A stretch of DNA of 64,000 nucleotides, taken from positions 53,728,740 to 53,792,739 of the forward strand of contig CM055817.1 in the NCBI GenBank assembly GCA_029582265.1, read 5' to 3'. The notes below the pieces were generated by a model. That model did not search any database, was not told the origin of the DNA, and saw nothing but the letters and a program-made list of their open reading frames with translations. The translations under genes were made by a program, and so were the position numbers. Source of the DNA: Zoroaster sp. YZ-2022. Lineage: Eukaryota > Echinodermata > Asteroidea > Forcipulatida > Zoroasteridae. Positions 1 to 9,665 of this stretch are shown one piece after another; position 1 is the stretch's first letter, and each line of letters starts with the position of its first letter.

Positions 1-520
1 TGATGGTTGTTTTTGTTGTTTTTTAACTTTCACTCAAAACAAATTTCCGACAGAAAACATGTCATAGCATGATCATAGTAACTCACAACAGACACTTTTT
101 AGACTCCGCTCTTTCCCGACTCTGCGTGGCACGCGGGTACCCCGGTCATCTGGTTTTTGCCTAAGCAGTGTGGTAGCGGAACCAGTGTCAATGTGTTTAA
201 CGTTGAATGCCATAAATAGATCGCGGCAGGCCGCATACAGTTGCAAATGCGGCGCATCAAAAACGTTCTCTTGAAAAGAAACAAATTTGTCGGCCAATTA
301 AAATGTATCAATAAAGCTTCCTACAAGATGAAATAAATGCCTCAGTGGCAACAAATTATTGTTGTTCACAATTAGTTCTCGAACTGAAGAAAGGATTTTT
401 TTTTTTTTTTTTCAACCATGGAATAAATTATAGCGTATCGATAGCGTATCGGCCGATTTATAGCGTATCGGCATTTTTTTATAGCGTATCGGCCCGATAC
501 GCTATTGTATGCCTGGCTAG
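1..520. other. Left edge, no gene; short palindromic motif cluster
   Basis: I see no supportable gene here. Around 432-516 a short motif containing tatagcgtatcgg recurs four times and then once in inverted form (ccgatacgct), so the stretch can fold on itself. A T-run lies at 398-413. The reading frames that cross this interval are short and repetitive. Confidence 0.5.
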
Positions 521-526
521 AACACT

Positions 527-1377
527 GCAGGGAGGGTCCCTGGCCATGTACATGTACATGTATCACAGATTAGAAACACATGTGTGCATACATGTCATGT
601 GCTTGCTTTACTACTGAAGGATTTTGGAGGATTCAGGTTATGTGTAAGCAAATGGGCCTATAGGGAGTTAGGAAGGATTCAGGTTATGTGTAAGCAAATG
701 GGCCTATGGAGTTAGGGAGGATTCAGGTTATGTGTAAGCAAATGGGCCTAGGGAGTTAGGGAGGATTCAGGTTATGTGTAAGCAAATGGGCCTAGGGAGT
801 TAGGAAGGATTCAGGTTATGTGTAAGCAAATGGGCCTAGGGAGTTAGGAAGGATTCAGGTTATGTGTAAGCAAATGGGCCTAGGGAGTTAGGAAGGATTC
901 AGGTTATGTGTAAGCAAATGGGCCTAGGGAGTTAGGAAGGATTCAGGTTATGTGTAAGCAAATGGGCCTAGGGAGTTAGGGAGGATTCAGGTTATGTGTA
1001 AGCAAATGGGCCTAGGGAGTTAGGAAGGATTCAGGTTATGTGTTAGCAAATGGGCCTAGGGAGTTAGGAAGGATTCAGGTTATGTGTAAGCAAATGGGCC
1101 TAGGGAGTTAGGAAGGATTCAGGTTATGTGTAAGCAAATGGGCCTAGGGAGTTAGGGAGGATTCAGGTTATGTGTAAGCAAATGGGCCTAGGGAGTTAGG
1201 GAGGATTCAGGTTATGTGTAAGCAAATGGGCCTAGGGAGTTAGGGAGGATTCAGGTTATGTGTAAGCAAATGGGCCTAGGGAGTTAGGGAGGATTCAGGT
1301 TATGTGTAAGCAAATGGGCCTAGGGAGTTAGGAAGGATTCAGGTTATGTGTAAGCAAATGGGCCTAGGGAGTTAGGG
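527..1377 (+). mobile_element. TTAA-flanked CCCTAAC-type MITE, left-truncated, with 17-unit 44-bp minisatellite
   Basis: The right end reads gttaggg directly followed by TTAA at 1378-1381. This is the same terminus as in the copies at 13331, 23036 and 48712. Most of the element (about 633-1377) is a tandem array of about 17 copies of a 44-bp unit containing aagcaaatgggcctaggga. The left part (from about 527) matches the internal non-array part of the 23036 copy, but the left terminus is missing. TTAA target duplications and CCC-starting ends are typical of piggyBac-type elements. I infer a non-autonomous piggyBac-like origin; no transposase is present. Confidence 0.7.
633..1377 (+). repeat. 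44-bp minisatellite, about 17 units
   Basis: The unit starts with ggattcaggttatgtgtaag and ends with ctagggagttagg plus aa or ga. Copies differ mainly by ggaagg versus gggagg at the junction. The array lies inside a mobile element. The same unit is present in other copies of that element at very different repeat numbers. Confidence 0.95.
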
Positions 1378-1381
1378 TTAA

Positions 1382-1951
1382 GTGAGGACCCAGGCCCGCT
1401 AACCATTTTTCAGAATTGTTTATGTGTGTCAAATCGTACCAATGATACAAAATAATTGTTATTGGCCTTACGTTTCAAACCTAGTTTCTTTCTCAAAGGC
1501 AAAAAATTAGAAAGTATTCATGACTACTTTTTAAAACCATCACAGATTTAAAAGACAAGTGCTTTGTATCATTGGAAAGCTTATTTTTTGTCTATAGAAT
1601 TTGTAAATATATACAAACAGGGGACAGGGGACTTTGTCCACTAGGCCAGGCCCACTATCCATTTTTCAGGATGTTCTAATTTTGTCAAGTCATGCCCCTT
1701 GTTAACCAATTATTTGAGGTAAAAAAATTCCTGGTTAGGCTAGTCAAGTAGGTCAGTCAATAGACCAGTCACTTACTTTATTACTCGGTCGAATCCAGTT
1801 CAGTTGTTATTAAATAGGTTGAGGAAGGACGATCTCCAATCAATTTTTTGTCAGTCTCTGGGGGAGTCGCACCTATATTCCTTGAATGATTTTTTTCCCC
1901 AAATATCCTGCATAAAAGCATAATTGTTATTTGTAATATATTATTTACTTA
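1382..1951. other. Intergenic, no gene seen
   Basis: A-T rich unique-looking DNA. Two related short segments (around 1385-1425 and 1635-1675) both contain a motif like ccaggcccgctaaccattttt, a diverged local duplication. No coding feature can be supported. Confidence 0.4.
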
Positions 1952-1955
1952 TTAA

Positions 1956-2401
1956 AGGGGCAGTATTGTCACAATCAACAGGGCATTTTTATTTAAAAAA
2001 AAAAAGAGTTTTTTAATGAAAGGTTGCCATAACACAAGGCTCTTAAAATGCCACTCAAAGTGCAGGCTAGAAATATATAAAATAAATAAGTAAATAAAAA
2101 TAGAAAATTCTATCAAAAGTTGATATTTGCTGTCACCTGACGCTTTTCTGTCAATAGTTGGAGCCTTTCCACCTCACTGAAAGATTACTCCACTCTAAAA
2201 ATGGAATTGGAGTGCTAATTTTAGATTAACTCGGTGACTGAAAATAATACCCTCACATGATGAGGTCATACACCCCCCCCCACACACAAACACACATTAC
2301 TGTTGCTGCTGCATAAATGAGCCAGTAATTTTCAGTCGCTTTGTTCATCTTAAAATAGGACACCGTTGACAGTCTGCTATGATCGTGACGATATTGTCTC
2401 T
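1956..2401. mobile_element. Palindromic TTAA-flanked MITE (AGGGACA family), expanded copy
   Basis: TTAA at 1952-1955 is followed by aggggcagtattgtcacaat. The far end reads gatcgtgacgatattgtctct followed by TTAA at 2402-2405, an inverted match. The core contains the family hallmark ataaatgagccagtaatttt. This copy is about twice the usual 210 bp because of A/T-rich extra sequence around 1985-2240. Confidence 0.75.
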
Positions 2402-2405
2402 TTAA

Positions 2406-2951
2406 TCCTAACTCCCTAGCCTTAATTACCAGGTACCTTCCTCAATCCTTCATAATCCTCCGAAATGTGTTTGTGCATGAAACTCACTGCCTCAATCCTT
2501 CATAATCCTCCAACTTGAGTTTATGCATGAAGCTCACTGCCTCAATCCTTCATAATCCTCCACTATCAATTGCACGACCCTCCTCAATCCTCCATAATCC
2601 TCCAATTGGTGATTTTCGAACGTGCCTCATTCCCCCAAAATCCTCCAAATCCTCCGGAGGATACAAGATTATGTTTCTGTCAATCCTTCACAATCCTCCA
2701 TAATCCTCCATAATCCTCCATAATCCTCCACATTCATCCAAAGTAAATTTCCATTATGCCCTCAATCCTCCACAATCCTCCAGGATCTCTTTGAACCATG
2801 CTTCCTCAATCCTCCACAATCCTCCACTATCAAATGCACGACCCTCCTCAATCCTCCATAATCCTCCAATTGGTGATTTTCGAACGTGCCTCATTCCTCC
2901 AAAATCCTCCAAATCCTCCGGAGGATTATAGAGGATTTAGGAGGGTTAGGG
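2406..2951 (-). mobile_element. TTAA-flanked MITE related to the CCCTAAC family, rich in AATCCTCC repeats
   Basis: The element starts tcctaactccctag after TTAA (2402-2405) and ends ggagggttaggg before TTAA (2952-2955). The interior is a degenerate run of tccataatcctcc-type words and a repeated segment (2565-2650 and 2827-2920). It shares its left TTAA with the neighbouring palindromic MITE, so it seems to have inserted at that element's terminus. Confidence 0.7.
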
Positions 2952-3074
2952 TTAATGACACAATGAAATAAGCCACAACTTTCACAGGTTGGTTTCTGTA
3001 CATCTCTCTTGCTTTTCGTTATTAATTAAGGATCATGCATTTTTATAAAATACAAACATTGTACATGTACCATA

Positions 3075-3142
3075 AGGCCTCCCAAAAAAGTCTCCAGTTT
3101 CTGGTCATAGGTCGGCTTCAAAATAGGTGCAGTGACGCACTA
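3075..3142 (+). mobile_element. Fragment of GGCC-(A)n MITE
   Basis: About 68 bp reading aaggcctcccaaaaaagtct and continuing with ttctggtcataggtcggctt. It matches the left end of the roughly 360-bp family at 12932, 16410, 20104 and 33841. It is cut by the hAT insertion whose target duplication starts at 3143. Confidence 0.7.
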
Positions 3143-3150
3143 GACATTTC

Positions 3151-4144
3151 TAGGGCTGTGCATTTTCGGATATTTTGGGAACCGGATACCCGAAATCAGG
3201 AAACTTCGGATACCCGGATACCCGTTTTCATTTTTGTTGAAGACATGCCTCAGGTGGTGTACAAAAACATGTACTGTAAATGGTAACAAATTGACTTTTA
3301 TAATACAGAGGATACCATACTTAACCAGTTCGCTTCGGATGCCGTGTATACACGCAATTTATTTTTGTACATCGGATCGGAGAGCGTCTTAACACGCATT
3401 CCGATTTTTGTGTGCGTTACCGGGAGACTTGTCAACATGCCGCACGTGGCGTGCCATCGTGGCGGCTGACGTGTATACACGCAATCGTTTCTCGGAGTCC
3501 GTGGGGTCACGGTTCGGTGGCCCCGGACAAAATGCACTACAAATACTGAACGAGTTCACTCTTTTTGTTGATTTTTGCCTAATCCCTTTATCCAAGACCT
3601 GTTCCTTTGACGTACCAGCCAAGCATTTGTAAAGACGGATTTATATCCATTGTTTACGAGGCATTCGATCTCCCTCCAGGTATGCCGTCTTTTCGACCGG
3701 GCGCTGGTCGCTCATAGGCCGTTGCATCGGAGCTTGCCAACAGCCTAATTGTGTTGAACAAACACAACCGTAATTAAAAAACTAGCCATTTAATTCTCGA
3801 AATGTCAATGAGTAAAGGTGTTTATTTGGTTGTCCGAACTTACATTGTAGTTTCATTGACAAACAAAATTATTAATGGCTAGAAATTTTTTCAGATTTTT
3901 CACTGAAAATAAACCCGCACGGGGGACCGGAAAAAAATAAATATTCCCGACGTCAACTGGAGTGCAATCTCGTGAATTTAAAGATAATTGTCTGTAAAAG
4001 AGTCACAGATTTCTGTTCGCACCGCTCAAATGTTAAGTCCAAATTTTAAAAAGTCGTTTACGGGTAATTGGAACTGAAAAATGGAACCAGGTAATGACCG
4101 TTTTGGTCGGGTATCCGGATACCCGGATATCCGGCACAGCCCTA
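3151..4144. mobile_element. hAT-type non-autonomous element with perfect 8-bp target duplication
   Basis: The ends are TAGGGCTGTGC at 3151 and GCACAGCCCTA ending at 4144, perfect 11-bp terminal inverted repeats. They are flanked by identical 8-bp direct repeats GACATTTC (3143-3150 and 4145-4152). An 8-bp duplication with TAGGG-type ends is the signature of hAT transposons. The subterminal zone is packed with ggatacccg/cgggtatcc words. Comparison with the 382-bp copy at 49986-50367 shows that the extra length is mainly a nested element at 3325-3960. No transposase is present. Confidence 0.92.
3325..3960 (+). mobile_element. Nested CCAGTT/AACTGG element inside hAT element
   Basis: It begins ccagttcgcttcgga after TTAA (3321-3324) and ends gacgtcaactgg. 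The same element at 21758-22335 has TTAA on both sides. Here the right TTAA is lost along with some host sequence. It contains a short stretch resembling coding DNA (gcgtatacacgc words), but I cannot assign a product. Confidence 0.75.
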
Positions 4145-4152
4145 GACATTTC

Positions 4153-4580
4153 TTATATTCTAATTCAAACAGATGTGCCCATTATTGGCCTTGCCCCTAC
4201 AACAATGAAATTCCAAGACTTGTACCTTCCCTTTAACCCTGAACACCCCGAAATCCTCCAAAATCCACCATAACCAAGGGGCACTTTTTGGGAAAAATTC
4301 AGCACTGTTGGAAACTGGTACTTCCACCTCTTCAAATGGGGCAAAATTACTACCTGGCAAGAAGTACAGGCCATAAGTGCTGAATATGAAAGATCAACGA
4401 AAATGCATGGTGCATTTTGAAGATAAGGGCATGTTTCCAAAAGTGCACTGATGGATTTTGAGGATTCAGGAAGGTTCCTAGCCAGAATACGGAGTTTGGG
4501 TAAAACTTGAATTTATTATTATTATTTTTTGTCACAGGAATATGTTATAGAACCTTTTCTCCAAATTTCACTTGTGTTCT
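4153..4580. other. 5' flank of zinc-finger gene with partial MITE
   Basis: TTAA at 4233-4236 followed by ccctgaacaccccgaaatcc starts sequence that continues to about 4480. That sequence matches the element at 26288-26548 (shared ggggcactttttgggaaaaa). No matching right terminus is seen here. A candidate 3' splice site (ttctcag before agtgcagg, near 4581) would start the 5'UTR part of the first coding exon. Confidence 0.5.
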
Positions 4581-4670
4581 CAGAGTGCAGGATAACCTCT
4601 AGTCTTACACTGAGATCTAATCAAGAGTCAAGATTCCTCGGCACTGGACAATCAATCCTATCAATCAAGG

Positions 4671-7600
4671 ATGAATCCAGCAAGCATTGACCCGGAGCTC
4701 CTGGAGGAGATGGATTTCAGCTTCTCCTGCAACAAGTGCAGCTTCTGCACCACGGACATGATGGAGATCAAGAAGCACATGTTCCAGCATAAGAATCAAG
4801 GGAAAGATCCGAGTCAGACGGTTGCAGCGGTGGGATCAGGTGTCGCACCACAGAAAGAAGCAGTAAAAGGTAGTTTGAAGTGTACTATCAGTTGATGTAA
4901 ATGTTGCCCTAAACCACAGAGGCCATGGCTTCCGTTGTCCTGATCTTGGCCTTGGTGCTTCCGTAGACATTCTGATATTCTAATGGAAGTGACCTTTTCT
5001 CCAGAAAACTGACCTTGCCCCTAAAAGAAGGAAATTTAAGGCCTGCTAATCTGATGTAGCTTTGCTCTATAAACTCTATAGTATAGAATTTGATCATGAA
5101 GTAATGGATCACTAGGTGATGATGGATTTAAAGTTTTAATTTATATTCATGTTTTCTCGAAGATGACAACTTGTTAAGATGGATAACCTTCTCAGGATAT
5201 TTGGTACCATCTTAAAACCTAATAAGCTATAAGATAATAATTGGCCGAGTTTCTTTTTGGGTTATTAGAAATAGTGTACTGAAATATAGGCTCAGGAAAA
5301 TACTGTGGATGATGTTTTATAAGTTCTGTCACACTCTCTACCACAGAAAGACCAACAAAGAATTCATCCAAAGATTCTCTCGACCAGGACCAACCACTAG
5401 ACAAAGCCACACCTTCCAGGAAAGACACATCCGAGGACTCGCCCACCACAAACGACATCCCCGCAAACTTAACCAAAGACACGCCCACATCCCCATCTCC
5501 AACTCAGCAAACTCAAAGTGACAGCGCTGGTACGCCCTCTCCGCCTGAACTGAGCGATGGAGAGAGCGTGGAGATAAAGGTAGAAGGAGACGGTGTTCAA
5601 GTAGAGGAGAAGGAGGCGGTGACGGCAGCAGATGGCATCCAGAGTGGTGGGAGAGCAGTGCCAGTGATCGTCACTAAGCCAGCTGAGCAAACGGCAGACA
5701 AAGTACACGCTCATCAACAGCAAAATGACACCACAAGCCAGGGTAATAACGGCGAGGGACCGGACTCGATCGCTAACCGCATCCACTCGCGTCATCGTAA
5801 AAGACCCATGCCCAATAAGCCCCAAGAGGAATCTGAGGAAGACGATGCCGATTACGTCCCATACCGACCAGCGAAGCGCGCCATGCCAAAGACCAAGAGA
5901 CCAGTCAAGCGACGGGTCAATTCATCGGCATTGCTCAATCTGAGGGCAAAACTCAAAGCGAGGCCGGAAATAGCCTTGGATCGGTATAAGTGCGAGCAGT
6001 GCCACTTTGTTTGTAAGTTCAAGCAAAACTTAAATGCTCATGTGAGAGGTGCACATCCGGAGGTGTTCACCAAGAAAATGGCCGAGGCAAGGGATAAGGA
6101 GGAGGCAGAAGAAGACGGAGAAGAAGAAAATGAGGATGAAAATGAAGATGAAAATGAAGAAGTAAATGAGACCATTCAATTGAAAACTATAGTGGATGTA
6201 GCCCAATGCCATGTTGCTCTTGATCGCTACAGTTGTACCCGCTGCGACAATTTCTTTTGCCGCTTCAAGAAAGACCTCAAGGAGCACAAGAACAAAGTCC
6301 ACGGCATCGCCAGCCCGCTCTACAAATACCAGTCCCGCATCCGTGAGGACCGCTATCGTTGCCTTGAATGCGACTTTGTCTGTAAATTCCAGCGGTCCCT
6401 GCGCTTGCACCGTCGCTCTGCCCACCCGAAAGTAATCAAGACACCGGAGAAGGAGAAGAAAGAAAAGAAAGTCCCTGAGGATCGCTACCACTGCGCGGAC
6501 TGTGACTTTACCTGTAAGTTCAAAGGTCAGATGAAGTCCCATAGGAGTAAGAACCATAAGAAAGAGCGCCCTCCTAAGATGGTGCGTGAACAACAGTGCG
6601 AGTACTGTCATAAGTTTATCCAGGGGACGATGCACCACTACAAGAGACACCTGAAAACTCACACTGGCGATAAACCGTACAAGTGCACCATCTGCGAGGC
6701 TGTCTTCGGCGATCAGAGCCGGCTGAACGCTCACGCGCCCATCCACCGCGAGGAGCGGAACTACCTCTGCGACCAGTGCGGGAAGTGCTTCAAACGGGCG
6801 ATCAATCTGCGCATGCATCGTAAGGTGCACTTGATTGTGCGCCCTCATGGGTGTGAACTGTGTAGCTACCGCTGCAAGCGTCACGACACCCTCAACCTGC
6901 ACATGAAGCGCAAACACCTGAAGATCAGGCGGGTTCTGTGCGACACCTGCGGCAAGAAGTTCTTCAGCGAGAAAGAATGCCAATTGCATGCCGCCCGTAA
7001 GCACTTGCCACGGCCGACCCCGTTTCAGTGTACGTTCTGTCCGGCGGCATTCCCCTTCGCCTACAACCTGCGGGCGCACATGAAGAAACATCCGGAGCAC
7101 AAGCCGTTCAGGTGTGACTTCTGTACCTTTGAGTCTCGCTCCAAGGCTAGTCTTCAGGATCATGAGAAAATGCATACAGGTAGGTTTGATGGTTTCATTT
7201 ATGAGAGAAATCCCCTTTACAATATTGGTGATTTTGAAAAATTTAAATGATCACAGTGTGTATACCCCTTGAAACATAGACTGTTCTCGCTGGAAACAGG
7301 ACAGCATTCCTTTAGTTTTCCCAAAGGGAACTAATGAGATGCTCACTCTTCCCAGTGGGAATACTGAATGTTCCCTCATAAATGTTCCTTCTAAAATTCT
7401 TTTTTGTTGTTGACATAGACTGTTCTCGCTGGAAACAGGACAGCATTCCTTTAGTTTTCCCAAAGGGAACTAATGAGATGCTCACTTTTCCCAGTGGGAA
7501 TACTGAATGTTCCCTCGCACCTACTGGTGGGGACACCAAGTAACTTTTATGTCTAAATCCAAAGTGTCAAGAGGTGGAAATAGATCTAAAATTCCTCTTT

Positions 7601-8628
7601 TGCTGACTCTTTATGGATGAGGGCCAAAGTCATGGTACAGCCAAGCCTTTGAGAAGCCCAGCCAGGCCTGGGCTCCTAGATTTCCTAATCGGTCTTTTGT
7701 GAGTCCTAATCCTGTAACAATACAGTACCTGCCAATCAACATAACCTGGACTTCTGGAGGGCCTAGCCCAGGCAAGCAGAGCTCATTATATAGGCCAGTA
7801 GGAGGGGAAAAGCCTGGGCCTGGCCGGGCTTCTCAAAGGCTTGGCTGTACCATGACTTTGGCCCTTGTCCCTTGTCCCTTACAACCATGACCACAGAATA
7901 AATCTACATAGTATTTTTTTCTAGGAGAAAAACAGAAGAAGTGTGAGCTCTGCGACTACACAACCAGCACTAGCAGCAACTTGTATAAGCATCGCAAGCG
8001 GCAACACGGTATCGTCAACAGCACCCGCAACAAATCCCCCCGTGTCCGCCCTGCGTCCCAAGACGGCCACTCCTTGCTATCCCAGCCGATTGTCCAGCAT
8101 GAGTCTGCACAGAGGTCTATGCTATCCCAGCCGATTGTCCAGCATGAGTCTGCACAGAGGTCTATGCCGTCCACACCCCAACCGATGCTCCTCACAGTGG
8201 ACAGCCACCATCATCTCCAAATGCAGAGCCGTCTGCATGGAGCCCCTTCTCCGATCACAAGTCGAGTCCAAGGGACAGCTTCTCCTACCATTACTACCAC
8301 GAGTGCGCACATGGATGTCAGGAATATCCACGCCTACGAAGAGATCGATTCCAAAGATCGTCGACAGATCATCTACGCCAGGGAGAAATCACTCATCGGG
8401 TCAGTGATCACGGAAGCGTTAGCTGAGGCGCGAAATGTTGTCCAGAGCGAGCTCTACAGTGGTCACCTGATCCCATCGACAATGGCGCCGTCTGGACTTC
8501 CCCACAGTGCGATGCCTGTCACGACAACGATGGCGCCCTCACATGGTGGGATGTTGTCAGCAGAGACAATAATGCAGCACTCCGGGGTGACCAATATGTT
8601 TAATAGTATGATGAATCTTCACTATTGA
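4671..8628 (+). CDS. C2H2 zinc-finger protein, 13 fingers, three coding exons
   Basis: The coding model is 4671-4869, 5347-7179 and 7925-8628 (911 residues). The junctions use gtagtt / ctaccacag and gtaggt / ttttttctag, and both keep phase 1. A first finger (CNKC...H-x3-H) lies near residue 20. A Ser/Thr/Pro-rich linker and basic clusters (KRAMPKTKRPVKRR) follow. Eleven fingers run from about 280 to 677, with an acidic Glu/Asp/Asn tract near 316-340 between the first two. A final finger (CELC...HRKRQH) is spliced on by exon 3. The C-terminal 200 residues are Ser/Thr/Gln/His-rich and carry a 15-residue duplication (LSQPIVQHESAQRSM twice). Several fingers share the unusual CDFVCKF form. It is presumably a nuclear DNA-binding regulator; I do not recognise an orthologue. 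Confidence 0.93.
7275..7520 (+). repeat. Intronic tandem duplication, about 140-bp period
   Basis: Two near-identical copies begin catagactgttctcgctgga, at about 7275 and 7415. Each contains an internal inverted pair (ttcccaaagggaa and cccagtggga). It lies in intron 2 of the zinc-finger gene. Confidence 0.85.
7620..7865. mobile_element. AGGGCCAAAG MITE with 40-bp inverted ends
   Basis: The left end agggccaaagtcatggtaca continues with gccaagcctttgagaagccc. It is matched inverted by gggcttctcaaaggcttggc and its continuation, ending at 7865. The element is 246 bp. Relatives are at 29598-29767 (truncated) and in the tandem array at 34290-34845. It sits in intron 2 of the zinc-finger gene. Confidence 0.85.
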
Positions 8629-8639
8629 TGTAAGAGTAA

Positions 8640-9110
8640 TCATTGAGATATACATAGAAATATCCATATTCATTAATATTTAAAATATGCATATTCGTAA
8701 AGTGTGAAATATATATGCATATTCATGTTTGGAATATGCATATTTATATATGCTTGAAACATGCATATTCATAATTTTTTGTAATATGCATATTCATGTT
8801 TGGAATATGCATATTTATATATGATTGAAACATGCATATTCATAATTTTTTGTAATATGCATATAAGTGGTAGAAATATGCATATTTATAAATGTTTGAA
8901 ATATGCATTTAAGCATTTGAAATATGCATATTCATGAATTATTGAAATACATGTATGCATATTCACAAACTTTTGAAATTGCATATTCATAAATGTTTGA
9001 AATATGCATTTTGTCTGAATATGCATATATTCATAAATGTTTGGAGTAGGCATACACATTGTGTAATCATTTATGCTAGAAATATGCGTCTGTATGTACA
9101 TTAATGATTT
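8640..9110. repeat. ATGCATATTCAT-rich repeat block downstream of zinc-finger gene
   Basis: About 20 degenerate repeats of a 25-30 bp word containing atatgcatattcataaa begin 10 bp after the zinc-finger stop codon. If transcribed they would form the 3'UTR. AATAAA occurs further down, at 9242. The palindromic ATGCAT core means both strands look alike. Confidence 0.85.
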
Positions 9111-9650
9111 GAATATTTTAATGAATTCTGCATTGATTTACTGCAATGAAGTTACACTGCCAGTATTTTTACAAATCTCAAAAGGCTAGTTCATGTACAG
9201 TGTACAAAATGTATCAATAATTTGATCATGCAGTTATCTAAAATAAAGCTTTCTAACATTGGAACGCTAATTGAGAATTGTGCCCAAAGTAGAATGGTGC
9301 TTTTTTAATTTTTCGCAGTGGCTACTATTACGACATCTTAGAGAATACCCAGTAGGGAATGTAAACAAAAGCTTAACTGCATTAATTTTTTTCAGAGACG
9401 TTTTGATTTGTGGTGAGGGGAAAAGGCACAACCAAGATTCTGATAAAAGAAATTTCCGGAAATTATCGGGAAAAAAATAAAGGGGTTTATCTTTTAAGCG
9501 AAGGTACAACATTATCTAATTATTATTATGAAAAAGAAATTGATGTCAACTTTGCATTATCTTGAATATTCATAAGTCCAAGAAACACAAACAAACGATA
9601 AGAAAGAGCGCCCTCTTAAGATGGTGCGTGAACAACAAGACTGCCGGAAC
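9111..9650. other. Intergenic, no gene seen
   Basis: A-T rich sequence. Just before the 81-bp array (about 9595-9640) is a stretch gataagaaagagcgccctcttaagatggtgcgtgaacaac. It resembles part of zinc-finger exon 2 (6560-6595, aaagagcgccctcctaagatggtgcgtgaacaac), a small transplanted exon fragment. Nothing else is supportable. Confidence 0.5.
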
Positions 9651-9665
9651 TTTCACAAGTTGGTT

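Noticed and set aside
633..1377. CRISPR array
   Set aside because: Head-to-tail units with no unique spacers in a eukaryotic genome; it is a minisatellite.
6030..7175. 381-residue minus-strand reading frame
   Set aside because: It is antisense to the zinc-finger exon. The plus-strand frame has 11 regular C2H2 motifs and proper splice sites.
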